From an uncultured Colwellia sp. (GTDB lineage Bacteria; Pseudomonadota; Gammaproteobacteria; Enterobacterales; Alteromonadaceae): 64,000 bases of DNA. The stretch lies in NCBI GenBank assembly GCA_913062815.1, contig CAJXWZ010000022.1, forward strand, positions 30,471-94,470. The letters run 5' to 3'. Shown in pieces: positions 47,491-54,516 of the stretch. The position numbers and the translations under genes were made by a program. Each line of letters opens with the position of its first letter. Position 1 is the stretch's first letter. Below the pieces are notes generated by a model. That model searched no databases. It was not told the origin of the DNA and saw nothing but the letters and a program-made list of their open reading frames with translations.

Positions 47491-48585
47491 ATGAAACTAG
47501 ATAAATTACGCCAGCACGTGCTGACTCAAGCGCACCATGCAATGCTCATATTCAGCGATATTAACATTCGCTATATTACTAATTTTTCAGGGCATGCTGC
47601 CACGGTGTTACTCACCGATAAAACCAACTACTTAATCACTGACTATCGTTATTTTGAACAAGCGAAATTACAGACCAGCGAGTTTATAGTTATTTGCCGA
47701 GATCGCGCGAATCAAAGCTTAGCCTCACTGATAAGTGAGTTGTTATTGCAAAACAATACACAAACACTCTCTTTTGAAAGTGACCATATTAGTGTCAATC
47801 AATGGCAATCAATGTCGTCAAAAATTACTGCGCTTAGTGAGATAAAATCAATCTCTCCCTTATCAGGCGCTATTGAGCAATTTAGAATAATCAAATCAGC
47901 GATTGAAATAGCCAATATCAAACAAGCAGCAAGTATTGCAGATAAAGCACTTGCCAATATTATTCCACACATAAAAGCAGGCATAACCGAGCGAGCGTTA
48001 GCAAATGAGTTAGATTATCAAATGGCAAAACTAGGCTCTGAAGAATTGTCTTTTGCTACTATTCTAGGCTTTGGTGAGCGTAGTGCCCTACCCCACGGCA
48101 TTCCATCAAGTAGAGAACTCAAGCAAGGCGATTTAATATTAATAGACTTTGGTGCCGTGGTTAACGGTTACCGATCAGACATGACTCGCACCTTTGTCTT
48201 TGGCAAAGCTGATGCAAAACAAAAACATATTTATCAACTTGTTAAACAAGCTCAACAAGCGGCAATAGATGCCTTAGCGTCATCACTAAACGCCCCGGTA
48301 ACTGGTGAATATTTATATCAACAATCGGCGAATATTTTACTAAATAGTGATTATAAAGCCTATGCCGGAGAAGGATTAGGCCATGGCGTGGGATTACAAT
48401 TACATGAACAACCTTTTCTAGGGCCTGACTGCACCGCACGAATAGAACAAGGATGTGTTATTACCATAGAGCCAGGCATTTATATTCCTAATTGGGGTGG
48501 TGTTCGCATTGAAGATGACGTGGTATTAACTGAGCAAGGCTTAGAAATTTTGACCCAATCACCAAGAACGCTGATAGAACTATAA
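47491..48585 (+). CDS. M24 family Xaa-Pro aminopeptidase/prolidase-like
   Basis: 364 residues. N-terminal creatinase domain (about 1-125) and metal-binding C-terminal domain with LIDFGAVVNGYRSDMTRTF (two Asp), GLGHGVGLQLHEQP (His), VITIEPGIYI (Glu) and VRIEDDVVLT (Glu). Shorter than the first M24 protein in the locus (404 residues) and clearly a different subfamily, closer to the PepQ/YpdF-type small aminopeptidase P. It lies 10 bases after the dehydratase gene. Probably cleaves X-Pro or X-hydroxyPro peptides brought in by the transporter. Confidence 0.9.
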   Translation: MKLDKLRQHVLTQAHHAMLIFSDINIRYITNFSGHAATVLLTDKTNYLITDYRYFEQAKLQTSEFIVICRDRANQSLASLISELLLQNNTQTLSFESDHISVNQWQSMSSKITALSEIKSISPLSGAIEQFRIIKSAIEIANIKQAASIADKALANIIPHIKAGITERALANELDYQMAKLGSEELSFATILGFGERSALPHGIPSSRELKQGDLILIDFGAVVNGYRSDMTRTFVFGKADAKQKHIYQLVKQAQQAAIDALASSLNAPVTGEYLYQQSANILLNSDYKAYAGEGLGHGVGLQLHEQPFLGPDCTARIEQGCVITIEPGIYIPNWGGVRIEDDVVLTEQGLEILTQSPRTLIEL

Positions 48586-48608
48586 TCCATTTGTGAAAAG
48601 AGAAATAA

Positions 48609-49556
48609 ATGAAAATAATCACTACCGAACAAGTACAAAGCAGTTTAAATTTTGCAGAGCTAATACCGTTACTCAAACAAAGCTTTGCCAAACCTTTTTA
48701 TATGCCACAACGACAAGTACACGAGCTTGCACCTGAAGATAGCACTAATCATGATGCTTTAGCGGTATTACCCGCATGGAATGAAGAAGTCATTGGCAAT
48801 AAAGTATTTACCTATTTTCCTGAAAATGCGGCTTTGCATAAAATACCCGGGTTGTACTCTAAAATTATGCTCTTTCGCCGTGAAACTGGCGAGCCTTTAG
48901 CCTTGGTTGATGGCACTAGTGTGACCTATTGGCGAACTGCAGCGATTTCAGCATTGGCAAGTCAGTTATTATCAAGAGAAAATAGCCAACACTTAATGCT
49001 GTTTGGTACCGGTAATTTAGCTGCGTATTTACTACATGCGCATATCAGTGTACGTAAGCTTACCAAAATAACCATTTGGGGAAGAAGCGCCAGTAAAGTA
49101 CAAAAACTCATTAATGAATTTAGCGACCTTTATCCAAATATCAGCTTTTATACCAGTTTAGAGGTCGACCAAGAAATCCCACATGTAGATATTATTTGTT
49201 GTGCAACAGGGGCAAAAACGCCACTATTTAATGGTGAATTAGTAGCTCAAGGTTGCCATGTTGATTGTTTAGGTAACCATAGGGTGGATGCCAGAGAATG
49301 TGACAGCAACACAGTAATTAAAGCCCGAGTTTTTGTAGACAGTTTAACCAATACGTTAAATGAAGCGGGCGAGTTACTCATGCCAATTGAAGAAGGTGTT
49401 TTCAATGCCAACGCTATCGTGGGCGAGTTAGCCGATATGTGCAAACAACCTGAAATATTAAGGCAGTCTGAAGAAGAAATTACTTTATTTAAATCAGTCG
49501 GTACCGCGGTGAGTGACTTAGTTTCAGCCTACTTGGTTTATCAGAAAGTATCCTAG
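48609..49556 (+). CDS. Ornithine cyclodeaminase/mu-crystallin family, probable 1-pyrroline-2-carboxylate reductase
   Basis: 315 residues. FGTGNLAAYLLHAHISV is the NAD(P)-binding turn, preceded by LALVDGTSVTYWRTAAISALAS, and followed by IWGRSASKVQ and ADMCKQPEIL, all as in this family. Family members include ornithine cyclodeaminase, alanine dehydrogenase and pyrroline-2-carboxylate reductase. Because a trans-3-hydroxyproline dehydratase is encoded in the same operon, the reductase activity (pyrroline-2-carboxylate to L-proline) is the likely one. Last gene of the operon; AAGAG precedes the ATG. Confidence 0.9.
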   Translation: MKIITTEQVQSSLNFAELIPLLKQSFAKPFYMPQRQVHELAPEDSTNHDALAVLPAWNEEVIGNKVFTYFPENAALHKIPGLYSKIMLFRRETGEPLALVDGTSVTYWRTAAISALASQLLSRENSQHLMLFGTGNLAAYLLHAHISVRKLTKITIWGRSASKVQKLINEFSDLYPNISFYTSLEVDQEIPHVDIICCATGAKTPLFNGELVAQGCHVDCLGNHRVDARECDSNTVIKARVFVDSLTNTLNEAGELLMPIEEGVFNANAIVGELADMCKQPEILRQSEEEITLFKSVGTAVSDLVSAYLVYQKVS

Positions 49557-49678
49557 CTGTTATCTAAAATCAACAGGTATACTTAACTAAATTATGCGCT
49601 CCCACTATCTTGCTGCAGGTAAGTGACTCAGTGTTCTCAAAACACATAAAAGCATTACAAGAACTTATCAAAGGCTCT

Positions 49679-49715
49679 ACCGATACTACTGTTAGCCATA
49701 AACTGTAGTATCGGT
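49679..49715 (+). terminator. Hairpin at the junction of the hydroxyproline locus and the integron array
   Basis: Perfect 11-bp stem (ACCGATACTAC and complement) with a 15-base loop, about 120 bases after the reductase stop. It probably ends the operon, though the T tract after it is short (TTTATAG). It also marks the boundary of the cassette array. Confidence 0.55.
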
Positions 49716-49738
49716 TTATAGGTAAATACTCTCTTTAT

Positions 49739-50065
49739 TCAACGTAAAGTGTAAACATTAGCGTCTGTTGTACGTCCATCTATTAATTTTACTTTTGCGA
49801 CAACCCGAAGATATGCCTCTCCTTCAAACTCATCAAGCCTAGCCCAATGCTCGGCTAGATTATTAGAAGCAAAGACAAAACCCTCAACCTCTTTACCTGA
49901 TTCATCTAGGGTAATACCAGGAAACCCCATTTCGGCTCCCCAGCCCTTATCTTTCAGGAATCCTTTTACACTACCCGTTTCCCATGTACCGCCAATATCA
50001 CTAAGTATATGCTCATTTGGTCGGCCGGGCCCCAGAGTCCCATAGACAAATAATTTCTCGTTCAC
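49739..50065 (-). CDS. Gamma-glutamylcyclotransferase-like (AIG2/GGCT) protein, last cassette
   Basis: 108 residues starting at a GTG behind AAGGAG. KLFVYGTLGPGRPN is the conserved substrate-binding YGTL loop, and LDEFEGEAYLR carries the family's catalytic Glu (in the DxFEGxxY motif). Members act on gamma-glutamyl amines or peptides and release 5-oxoproline. It is the leftmost gene of the minus-strand cassette array. No attC is recognisable after its stop codon, so it is either the terminal cassette with a decayed site or a resident gene at the array end. Confidence 0.8.
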   Translation of the reverse strand: MNEKLFVYGTLGPGRPNEHILSDIGGTWETGSVKGFLKDKGWGAEMGFPGITLDESGKEVEGFVFASNNLAEHWARLDEFEGEAYLRVVAKVKLIDGRTTDANVYTLR

Positions 50066-50083
50066 TAAAACTCCTTAGACTGC

Positions 50084-50180
50084 TTTAGCCTGTATTAATA
50101 GGCAAAATATAATTGTTTAGCATAAGCGACGTATGAGCAAAAACCAACGGTTATTTGACTTGTTCATTTGCTTGTTGGCA
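50084..50180 (-). repeat. attC site 1 (degenerate core)
   Basis: VCR-like attC with the 'AAGCGACG..GAGCAAAAACCAAC' type centre. The left core is altered (TTTAGCC instead of xYYYAAC) and the right end reads GTTGGCA. It closes the zinc-ribbon protein cassette. Confidence 0.65.
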
Positions 50181-50184
50181 AATT

Positions 50185-50655
50185 TCAAAAGCGATCAGAT
50201 TTTAAATCTTTAATTATTAATTGCCATTTATTTGCCTTTGGTACAAATGCCACTTCTACTGTTAGTAAAGATTCTGAATTAGGTTGAATTACCCAAGCAT
50301 AATTACTGTCAACCATTGAAGCCAAAAGTTCTCCGTTATGACTACTCACAACTTCATAGCTAATTCTATTCCACTTATATTCTGTATTATTCTTAACTTT
50401 ATAAGTAATTAATTTTGCTTTTGAGCCATTGGTATCAATTACCTTTTCTTCAGTGAGTGTGAATTCACTTTCAAAATCACTAAAGTCTTTATTGTTGAAT
50501 AAGCCCATATTCCAGTACATAAAAATAAAGAGAGGTAACATAAAAACAACACTATAGATCTGAGGATTTTTATACCAATTCTGATGCGCTTGACAGTATG
50601 AACACTTAGTTGCGCCGTTCTCTATTTCTTTTCTACATGATTTACACGTTTGCAT
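50185..50655 (-). CDS. Zinc-ribbon membrane protein cassette
   Basis: 156 residues from ATG 50653-50655 with GGAG nine bases upstream; an ATG 15 bases earlier is also possible. The N-terminus holds two CxxC pairs (MQTCKSCRKEIENGATKCSY), a zinc ribbon, followed by a single transmembrane helix (VVFMLPLFIFMYWNMGLF) and a beta-rich C-terminal domain with no recognised family. The C-terminal part recalls extracellular FxLxD/DUF-type immunoglobulin-like folds but no name can be given. It fills one cassette between two attC sites. Confidence 0.7.
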   Translation of the reverse strand: MQTCKSCRKEIENGATKCSYCQAHQNWYKNPQIYSVVFMLPLFIFMYWNMGLFNNKDFSDFESEFTLTEEKVIDTNGSKAKLITYKVKNNTEYKWNRISYEVVSSHNGELLASMVDSNYAWVIQPNSESLLTVEVAFVPKANKWQLIIKDLKSDRF

Positions 50656-50672
50656 ATTGTAATACTCCATTT

Positions 50673-50765
50673 GCCTAACGCCCTGTTAATGCAAAAAATT
50701 AGTTGGCTATAATGCTAGGGACGAAAAAGCCAACTGATTTTTCCTTATTAAACAGCTTGATATAT
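50673..50765 (-). repeat. attC site 2
   Basis: Left core GCCTAAC, imperfect stem with paired GTTGGCT/AGCCAAC arms and right end CTTGATATAT instead of CTTGTTATAT. Closes the NTF2-like cassette. Confidence 0.75.
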
Positions 50766-50770
50766 TTAAA

Positions 50771-51232
50771 TTAATCTACGTATTCTGTTAATTCGATGTT
50801 TTTGGGTATGCTTGCTGATTTAATTCGAGTTGAATGTAGCATTTGTATTTTCCAACTGGTCCCATCTTTGATCATTACCGCACTTTCTAGCCAAGCTTTT
50901 GAATTAACATTCTCACCATTAGTGTATATTGCTTTATTCCAATAGCTTACCCATGCCATCTGTCCGCTTATTTTAATTTTAATGAGGTTGAAATAATTAC
51001 GCCTTGTATATTCAGATGGGTTAATAGCTTTAATTAAATCTTCAATACTCCAGTCTTCACCTACTTCCAATAATTGAAAGTCAGTCGTCACCAAGCTTTT
51101 CATTTTTTCATGATCAACAGCAGACATAGCTGAGAATAAATCTTGAACAGGTGTAAAAGGGCTATCTTTTCCAAAAGATGTTGCACTTACTGTCAATAAA
51201 ACGAAAGGTGTAAATAGTTTTAATATACGCAC
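50771..51232 (-). CDS. Exported NTF2/SnoaL-like protein cassette
   Basis: 153 residues with a signal peptide (LFTPFVLLTVSATSFGKDS) after a GTG start. The rest has an NTF2-like pattern: an N-terminal helix (PVQDLFSAMSAVDHEKMKSL), VTTDFQLLEVGEDWS and a final WLESAVMIKDGTSWKIQMLHSTRI, typical of the SnoaL/DUF4440 group of small ligand-binding or scaffold proteins. Function is unknown. It occupies one integron cassette. Confidence 0.75.
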   Translation of the reverse strand: MRILKLFTPFVLLTVSATSFGKDSPFTPVQDLFSAMSAVDHEKMKSLVTTDFQLLEVGEDWSIEDLIKAINPSEYTRRNYFNLIKIKISGQMAWVSYWNKAIYTNGENVNSKAWLESAVMIKDGTSWKIQMLHSTRIKSASIPKNIELTEYVD

Positions 51233-51254
51233 AGGTTCGAAATCTCCATTAAAA

Positions 51255-51367
51255 TCTAACTCCTCAAGCAGAGGCTAAAAATTGTTTGCTAAAGTGTCAA
51301 TCAAAGAAGTACAGATCACAGTAACAACGGCCAACTGTAAATTTTCTGCTTGATTGGCTTGTGAACA
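51255..51367 (-). repeat. attC site 3 (atypical centre)
   Basis: Left core ATCTAAC, paired CTCCTCAAG..AGAGG arm, right end GGCTTGTGAAC. The central loop differs from the three main attC types of the array. Closes the small-lipoprotein cassette. Confidence 0.65.
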
Positions 51368-51449
51368 ACACTATGTGCCGCACTCTACAATCTTGCTTTT
51401 CTCAACTTTTTTACCACTGTTTTAAGTTACTGTTGTTTTAATGGTGTAG

Positions 51450-51620
51450 CTAGTTACAGTGAGTGATTTTCTTACCTGATTTATTAACACCATTAAACTT
51501 CGAACAATAGTCTGATGTTTCTTGGCCAAGTTGAGAAAAATTAGTCGTTGGCTCTGAAGAGCAGCCACTTATAGTAAGTACCAAAGTAGAACTTAAAGTG
51601 AAGATTATAGCTAATTTCAT
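51450..51620 (-). CDS. Small lipoprotein cassette, 56 residues
   Basis: Open frame of 57 codons. It begins MKLAIIFTLSSTLVLTISGC, a signal with lipobox ISGC, so the mature lipoprotein is only about 37 residues: it starts CSSEPTTNFSQLGQET and ends SGKKITHCN, with three cysteines including the lipidated one. No family is recognised. It fills the expected position between attC sites 3 and 4, with ATATCCTTG-type upstream sequence (AAGGATATGTA on the coding strand) providing an AAGGA ribosome binding site. The exact fit of lipobox, ribosome binding site and cassette borders argues that it is real. Confidence 0.8.
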   Translation of the reverse strand: MKLAIIFTLSSTLVLTISGCSSEPTTNFSQLGQETSDYCSKFNGVNKSGKKITHCN

Positions 51621-51635
51621 TACATATCCTTGTAT

Positions 51636-51740
51636 TGCTAACGTCCCAATAATGTAGGGCTAATAATTGTTTGTTAAAATGTGTAAGCGTAAAGTGGAAC
51701 CGAGCAAACTGTTAGTAGTCCCGCTTGATTAGCTTATAGT
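51636..51740 (-). repeat. attC site 4
   Basis: VCR-like attC of the 'GGAACCGAGCAAACTGTTAG' type: left core TGCTAAC, GTCCC arm, right end AGCTTATAG (variant of the usual GCTTGTTATA). Closes the small membrane-protein cassette. Confidence 0.8.
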
Positions 51741-51881
51741 TGGACCATTCCATTTGTATGAGCATTTGAATTCAAACCAATTTCCATAAAGTTTGGCTTT
51801 AAGTCAACAATACCTGCTTTAACATTTGTAGTTGAATTATGGTTTTGAATCTGTAACCAGTTTTCAGGTTATTTAGATTGA

Positions 51882-52130
51882 TTATTGCTTGTCTGACTTT
51901 GATAGCATATTTTTTTCTTGTACCAATATTTGGATCAAAACCTGTCTAAGCATATCTCCAATCAGCATAATAGCTACGTTAACCATGAGCATACAAAACA
52001 TAAAAGTTATCATATTTATTCCTGACATTTTATAATCTGTAGCTATTACTAGGTAATAGTCGATAGCGATTAGCATAAGGCCAAAGAAAAGTATGGTGAC
52101 TATGTTTATCATTTGAGATTTAATTACCAT
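51882..52130 (-). CDS. Small two-helix membrane protein cassette
   Basis: 82 residues with two hydrophobic helices (VTILFFGLMLIAIDYYLVIA and ITFMFCMLMVNVAIMLIG), a short polar end and no recognised family. Its ATG overlaps the stop codon of a 13-codon upstream frame that carries the good ribosome binding site (GGAGG), so it may be translated by coupling. The cassette's left attC is present; the right boundary is not recognisable. Confidence 0.55.
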   Translation of the reverse strand: MVIKSQMINIVTILFFGLMLIAIDYYLVIATDYKMSGINMITFMFCMLMVNVAIMLIGDMLRQVLIQILVQEKNMLSKSDKQ

Positions 52131-52165
52131 AGCATTAATTCTAATGCTGCTTTTACTGTTGTCAT
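52124..52165 (-). CDS. 13-codon upstream open frame overlapping the membrane-protein start
   Basis: ATG at 52163-52165 behind GGAGGAAATCAAC encodes MTTVKAALELMLW and stops at TAA, overlapping the next ATG (CTATGGTAA). The strong ribosome binding site belongs to this mini-frame and not to the membrane protein. It may be a coupling leader or the relic of a longer start region. Confidence 0.35.
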   Translation of the reverse strand: MTTVKAALELMLW

Positions 52166-52834
52166 GTTGATTTCCTCCAATAATATCAAGTTAGACGCAC
52201 TCTATGTCCTCATCATCATATTCGTCGAATCAATCTTCGTCATGTACCCATCTGTTGAAGCTTAAGCGACTGATAATGTGCTTAATAGTACAAGCACGGT
52301 GAGGGATTAAACAAAATACTAGCAAAGCTATTTTGGCTGTGTGATGTAATATATCTATGATGTAGATCCCTTTTTTAAGTTTTAGTTAGCTACTCTATAG
52401 CCGATTATTATCAATAGTTTCAGCGGGCTAACTGTACAGATTTCAAGTTGTACATAACAATCAAAAAAACAATAAAAGATTGTAAAAAGAGGCGTTTGTA
52501 TAATAAGCAATCAAAAGAGACAATGAAAAGATATAAACCAAACCTGTTGTAATGAAAATAACTGTGATTAATAGTCAACTGTTGAGCACTTAACAAGCAT
52601 TGAAATAATGTAATAATAAACAGCTAATATTACTTAAATGTGGATCACACAAATAATGATAAACGCGTCATCTGATGAGAACATTTAACATATTAGTTAC
52701 GTTTTGTGATTGTCCCTAATCTTTGAAATAAACCTACTGTTGATCACTAATGCCAAAAAATAGTCTTAATATTAGGTGTGAATTTATAGTAGTAAATAGT
52801 CTGCAAAGCCATTTTACACAAACTCACTTTCTTC

Positions 52835-53086
52835 TTATAAATCATGATATTTACGTTTAAGGCGTCGTACTTATCCCGTTTCTTTTCTGGAATAATCTAC
52901 ACCGTTAAGTGAGTTAAATTGTTTGTCAGCAAGACGATTAAACTGACGACGCCAGTTATAGATTTTCTGGGCACTAATACCTAGCTCTCTTCCAACAGAA
53001 GCAGCAGTATTGCCTTTTCTATCTGCTCTACAAACAGCTTCTTTGCGAATCTATTCAGTATAAGTTTGGGTTTGTTTCTTAGTCAT
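52835..53086 (-). pseudogene. Decayed IS3-family orfA (transposase helix-turn-helix subunit)
   Basis: From ATG 53084-53086 the frame reads MTKKQTQTYTE, stop, IRKEAVCRADRKGNTAASVG, RELGISAQKIYNWRRQFN, ..., stop, VRRLKRKYHDL, stop. This is the usual OrfA order of an IS3-type element (HTH with GISxxxIYNWRRQF, then the RLKRKxxxLxEE leucine-zipper start) with three in-frame stops. OrfB is missing altogether on the left. A TGGACACC end lies at 53126-53133. Confidence 0.75.
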
Positions 53087-53090
53087 GTAT

Positions 53091-53129
53091 CACCTTCTAT
53101 AGTTAGACATAATCTAACTATAGAAGGTG
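53091..53129. repeat. Perfect 17-bp inverted repeat at the IS remnant end
   Basis: CACCTTCTATAGTTAGA and its exact complement flank a 5-base loop (CATAA), just upstream of the orfA start. It probably belongs to the terminal/promoter region of the IS3-type element. Its perfection contrasts with the decay of orfA. Confidence 0.7.
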
Positions 53130-53154
53130 TCCACTAATTATGGGTAACACTGCC

Positions 53155-53253
53155 TGCTAGCGCCTCATTAAGAGGCAATGAAATAGTTAGTTAAAATAAG
53201 CGAGGCACGAGCAAAACCAACTGTTACTTGTCCTTTTAAGTGACTTGTAATAT
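53155..53253 (-). repeat. attC site 5
   Basis: 'AAGCGAGGCACGAGCAAAACCAAC' centre, left end TGCTAGCGCCTC, right end GACTTGTAATAT. Both cores have one change (GCTAGC, GTAATAT). It closes the first reversed toxin-antitoxin cassette. Confidence 0.8.
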
Positions 53254-53267
53254 TTTTTAAACTACAA

Positions 53268-53286
53268 TGTACGACATTACCGTACA
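53268..53286. promoter_or_regulatory. Operator-like palindrome before the YefM/Phd antitoxin
   Basis: TGTACG and CGTACA separated by seven bases, 16 bases before the antitoxin ATG. YefM-type antitoxins bind TGTACA-core palindromes to repress their own operon, which this sequence resembles. Confidence 0.65.
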
Positions 53287-53302
53287 TAAATTGGAGTTTA
53301 CT

Positions 53303-53575
53303 ATGGACAGCATAAGTGTAAATCAGTTTAGAGACAACTTAAAAACATACGTTGAACAAACAGTTAGCGAACATGAACCTATTAAAGTAACCAGACGTGC
53401 TGGTGATGATTTTATTGTAATGAGTGCCGATGACTGGGAAAGAGAACAAGAAACATTACATGTATTACAAAGTAATAGTTTGATGCAACAAATAGCAGAA
53501 TCAATGAATACGCATAAGAGCAATAAAGGCCACAAACCAACACAAGAGCAATTAGATGAGATCATTAATCTTTGA
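53303..53575 (+). CDS. YefM/Phd-type antitoxin
   Basis: 90 residues from ATG 53303 behind TTGGAG; an upstream ATG at 53267 lies inside the operator and is rejected. The N-terminus MDSISVNQFRDNLKTYVEQT and IKVTRRAGDDFIVMSADDWE form the Phd/YefM DNA-binding fold. The disordered C-terminus (HKSNKGHKPTQEQLDEIINL) should wrap the toxin. It overlaps the toxin gene by 20 bases. The module is on the plus strand, against the direction of its integron cassette, and has its own operator. Confidence 0.88.
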   Translation: MDSISVNQFRDNLKTYVEQTVSEHEPIKVTRRAGDDFIVMSADDWEREQETLHVLQSNSLMQQIAESMNTHKSNKGHKPTQEQLDEIINL

Positions 53576-53825
53576 AGGTAAGACGTGGCTCACTTATGAG
53601 CAGTTAAGAGAAAAAGATAAAAAATTACATAAAGCGTTATGCAAAATATTAAAAGAAATGCTTCGCTCACCTCCTAGTAGTGGATTAGGTAAACCTGAGC
53701 CACTAAAACATAATTTGTCTGGTTTATGGTCAAAGCGAATTTCTCAAAAAGATAGACTTATTTATAAGTTCGATGATGAGTATGTTTATATCTTCGCAAT
53801 TGGTGGACATTACGCAGATCATTAG
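53556..53825 (+). CDS. YoeB/Txe-type toxin (ribosome-dependent mRNA endonuclease)
   Basis: 89 residues. KPEPLKHNLSGLWSKRISQK is the YoeB/Txe signature, followed by DRLIYKF and a C-terminal GGHYADH containing the catalytic His-Tyr end (compare CxGHYxD). YoeB family toxins cut mRNA at the ribosomal A site and are neutralised by YefM. The N-terminus MRSLIFEGKTWLTYEQLREK is also typical. The gene overlaps the antitoxin by 20 bases, as in other yefM-yoeB pairs. Confidence 0.92.
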   Translation: MRSLIFEGKTWLTYEQLREKDKKLHKALCKILKEMLRSPPSSGLGKPEPLKHNLSGLWSKRISQKDRLIYKFDDEYVYIFAIGGHYADH

Positions 53826-53829
53826 AAAA

Positions 53830-53939
53830 ATATTACGCCCTAATAATGGGTAAATAATAGTTGGTTAAAATAAGCGACGCTGGAGCAAAAACCAACTGTT
53901 ATTTATCTTGATTTATTTTCTTGTTAGCTTTTTCGATTA
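53830..53939 (-). repeat. attC site 6
   Basis: 'AAGCGACGCTGGAGCAAAAACCAAC' centre, left end ATATTACGCCC (core base changed), right end TTGTTAGCT. Overlaps the end of the four-helix membrane-protein gene. Confidence 0.85.
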
Positions 53940-54304
53940 GAAAGAATAAACAAAACCACAGCTGATAACAGGCAAACAAATGCAATTATGTCTGCAACAA
54001 CCACTTTATGGATTGCGGTATTGTAATTACCAGTAGACCATGAAAGTAAAATAAAAGAGATCACACTAATAAAACCAGCGGTAAATGCAAGAGGTTGATA
54101 CTGTCTATTAAATGCAGAATAAAGAAAAAACAGACCGAAAACACCAAATAATATTGCGCGATGCCGCATTAGTATTGAAATATTTGACTCTTCGAAAGAT
54201 AAACCATATAAAGAAAATAATTGTTCAGCGCCCAACACACCTGATAACGGCATAATATGTATAAAGCCAACTATTACAAGTAGAACTGTGATTATTTTCT
54301 GCAT
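53924..54304 (-). CDS. Four-helix membrane protein cassette
   Basis: 126 residues with four hydrophobic helices: a first helix (ITVLLVIVGFIHIMPLSGVL), then AILFGVFGLFFLYSAF, LAFTAGFISVISFILLSW and a last helix (VADIIAFVCLLSAVVLFIL). No family is recognised with confidence; several integron cassettes encode similar small four-helix proteins, and one at 58961 in this array has the same organisation. The stop codon lies inside the attC. Ribosome binding site GGAGAG. Confidence 0.7.
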   Translation of the reverse strand: MQKIITVLLVIVGFIHIMPLSGVLGAEQLFSLYGLSFEESNISILMRHRAILFGVFGLFFLYSAFNRQYQPLAFTAGFISVISFILLSWSTGNYNTAIHKVVVADIIAFVCLLSAVVLFILSNRKS

Positions 54305-54323
54305 ACGCCTGACTCTCCAAGAA

Positions 54324-54423
54324 AACTAACGCCGCATTAAGCGGCTTAAAATTGTTGGCTAAAATTAGTGAGGCACGAACGAATGCTAGCTTTTAGACGT
54401 CCTGCCTAATTTTCTTGTTAGTA
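54324..54423 (-). repeat. attC site 7
   Basis: Left core AACTAAC with GCCGC..GCGGC arm, right end TTCTTGTTAGTA. The centre (GCACGAACGAATGCTAGC) looks like a mosaic of the array types. Closes the DUF885 cassette. Confidence 0.8.
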
Positions 54424-54516
54424 CACAATTCATTGATATATTGAAAGTTATCAAATATAAAAACGTTTATCACTAATTTTAAATGTCCTTTTTTAACATC
54501 GGCTACATTGCCTATC

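Larger units (their letters stand above)
52835..53133 (-). mobile_element. Truncated IS3-family element remnant
   Basis: Consists of the left terminal region (TGGACACC..., containing a perfect 17-bp palindrome) and the orfA pseudogene. Neither orfB nor a right inverted repeat is visible, so the element is dead and truncated. Confidence 0.65.
52166..53154. other. Cassette-array stretch without attC or intact gene
   Basis: Nearly 1 kb with no intact gene and no recognisable attC, unlike the rest of the array. It contains a decayed IS3-type orfA at 52835-53086 and a 17-bp palindrome. The remaining A+T-rich sequence (52170-52830) shows no open frame longer than a few codons on either strand. It is probably a decayed cassette or insertion scar. 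Confidence 0.5.

Noticed and set aside
49679..49715. Hairpin containing GTTAGCC considered as attC of the last cassette
   Set aside because: The 11-bp perfect stem and 15-base loop do not have attC outer cores or length; a terminator is the simpler reading.
52561..52640. Possible inverted attC (CAACTGTTGAGCACTTAACAAGC)
   Set aside because: Only a few core-like bases match; no opposite arm (GCCC...GGGC) or right core can be paired with it.
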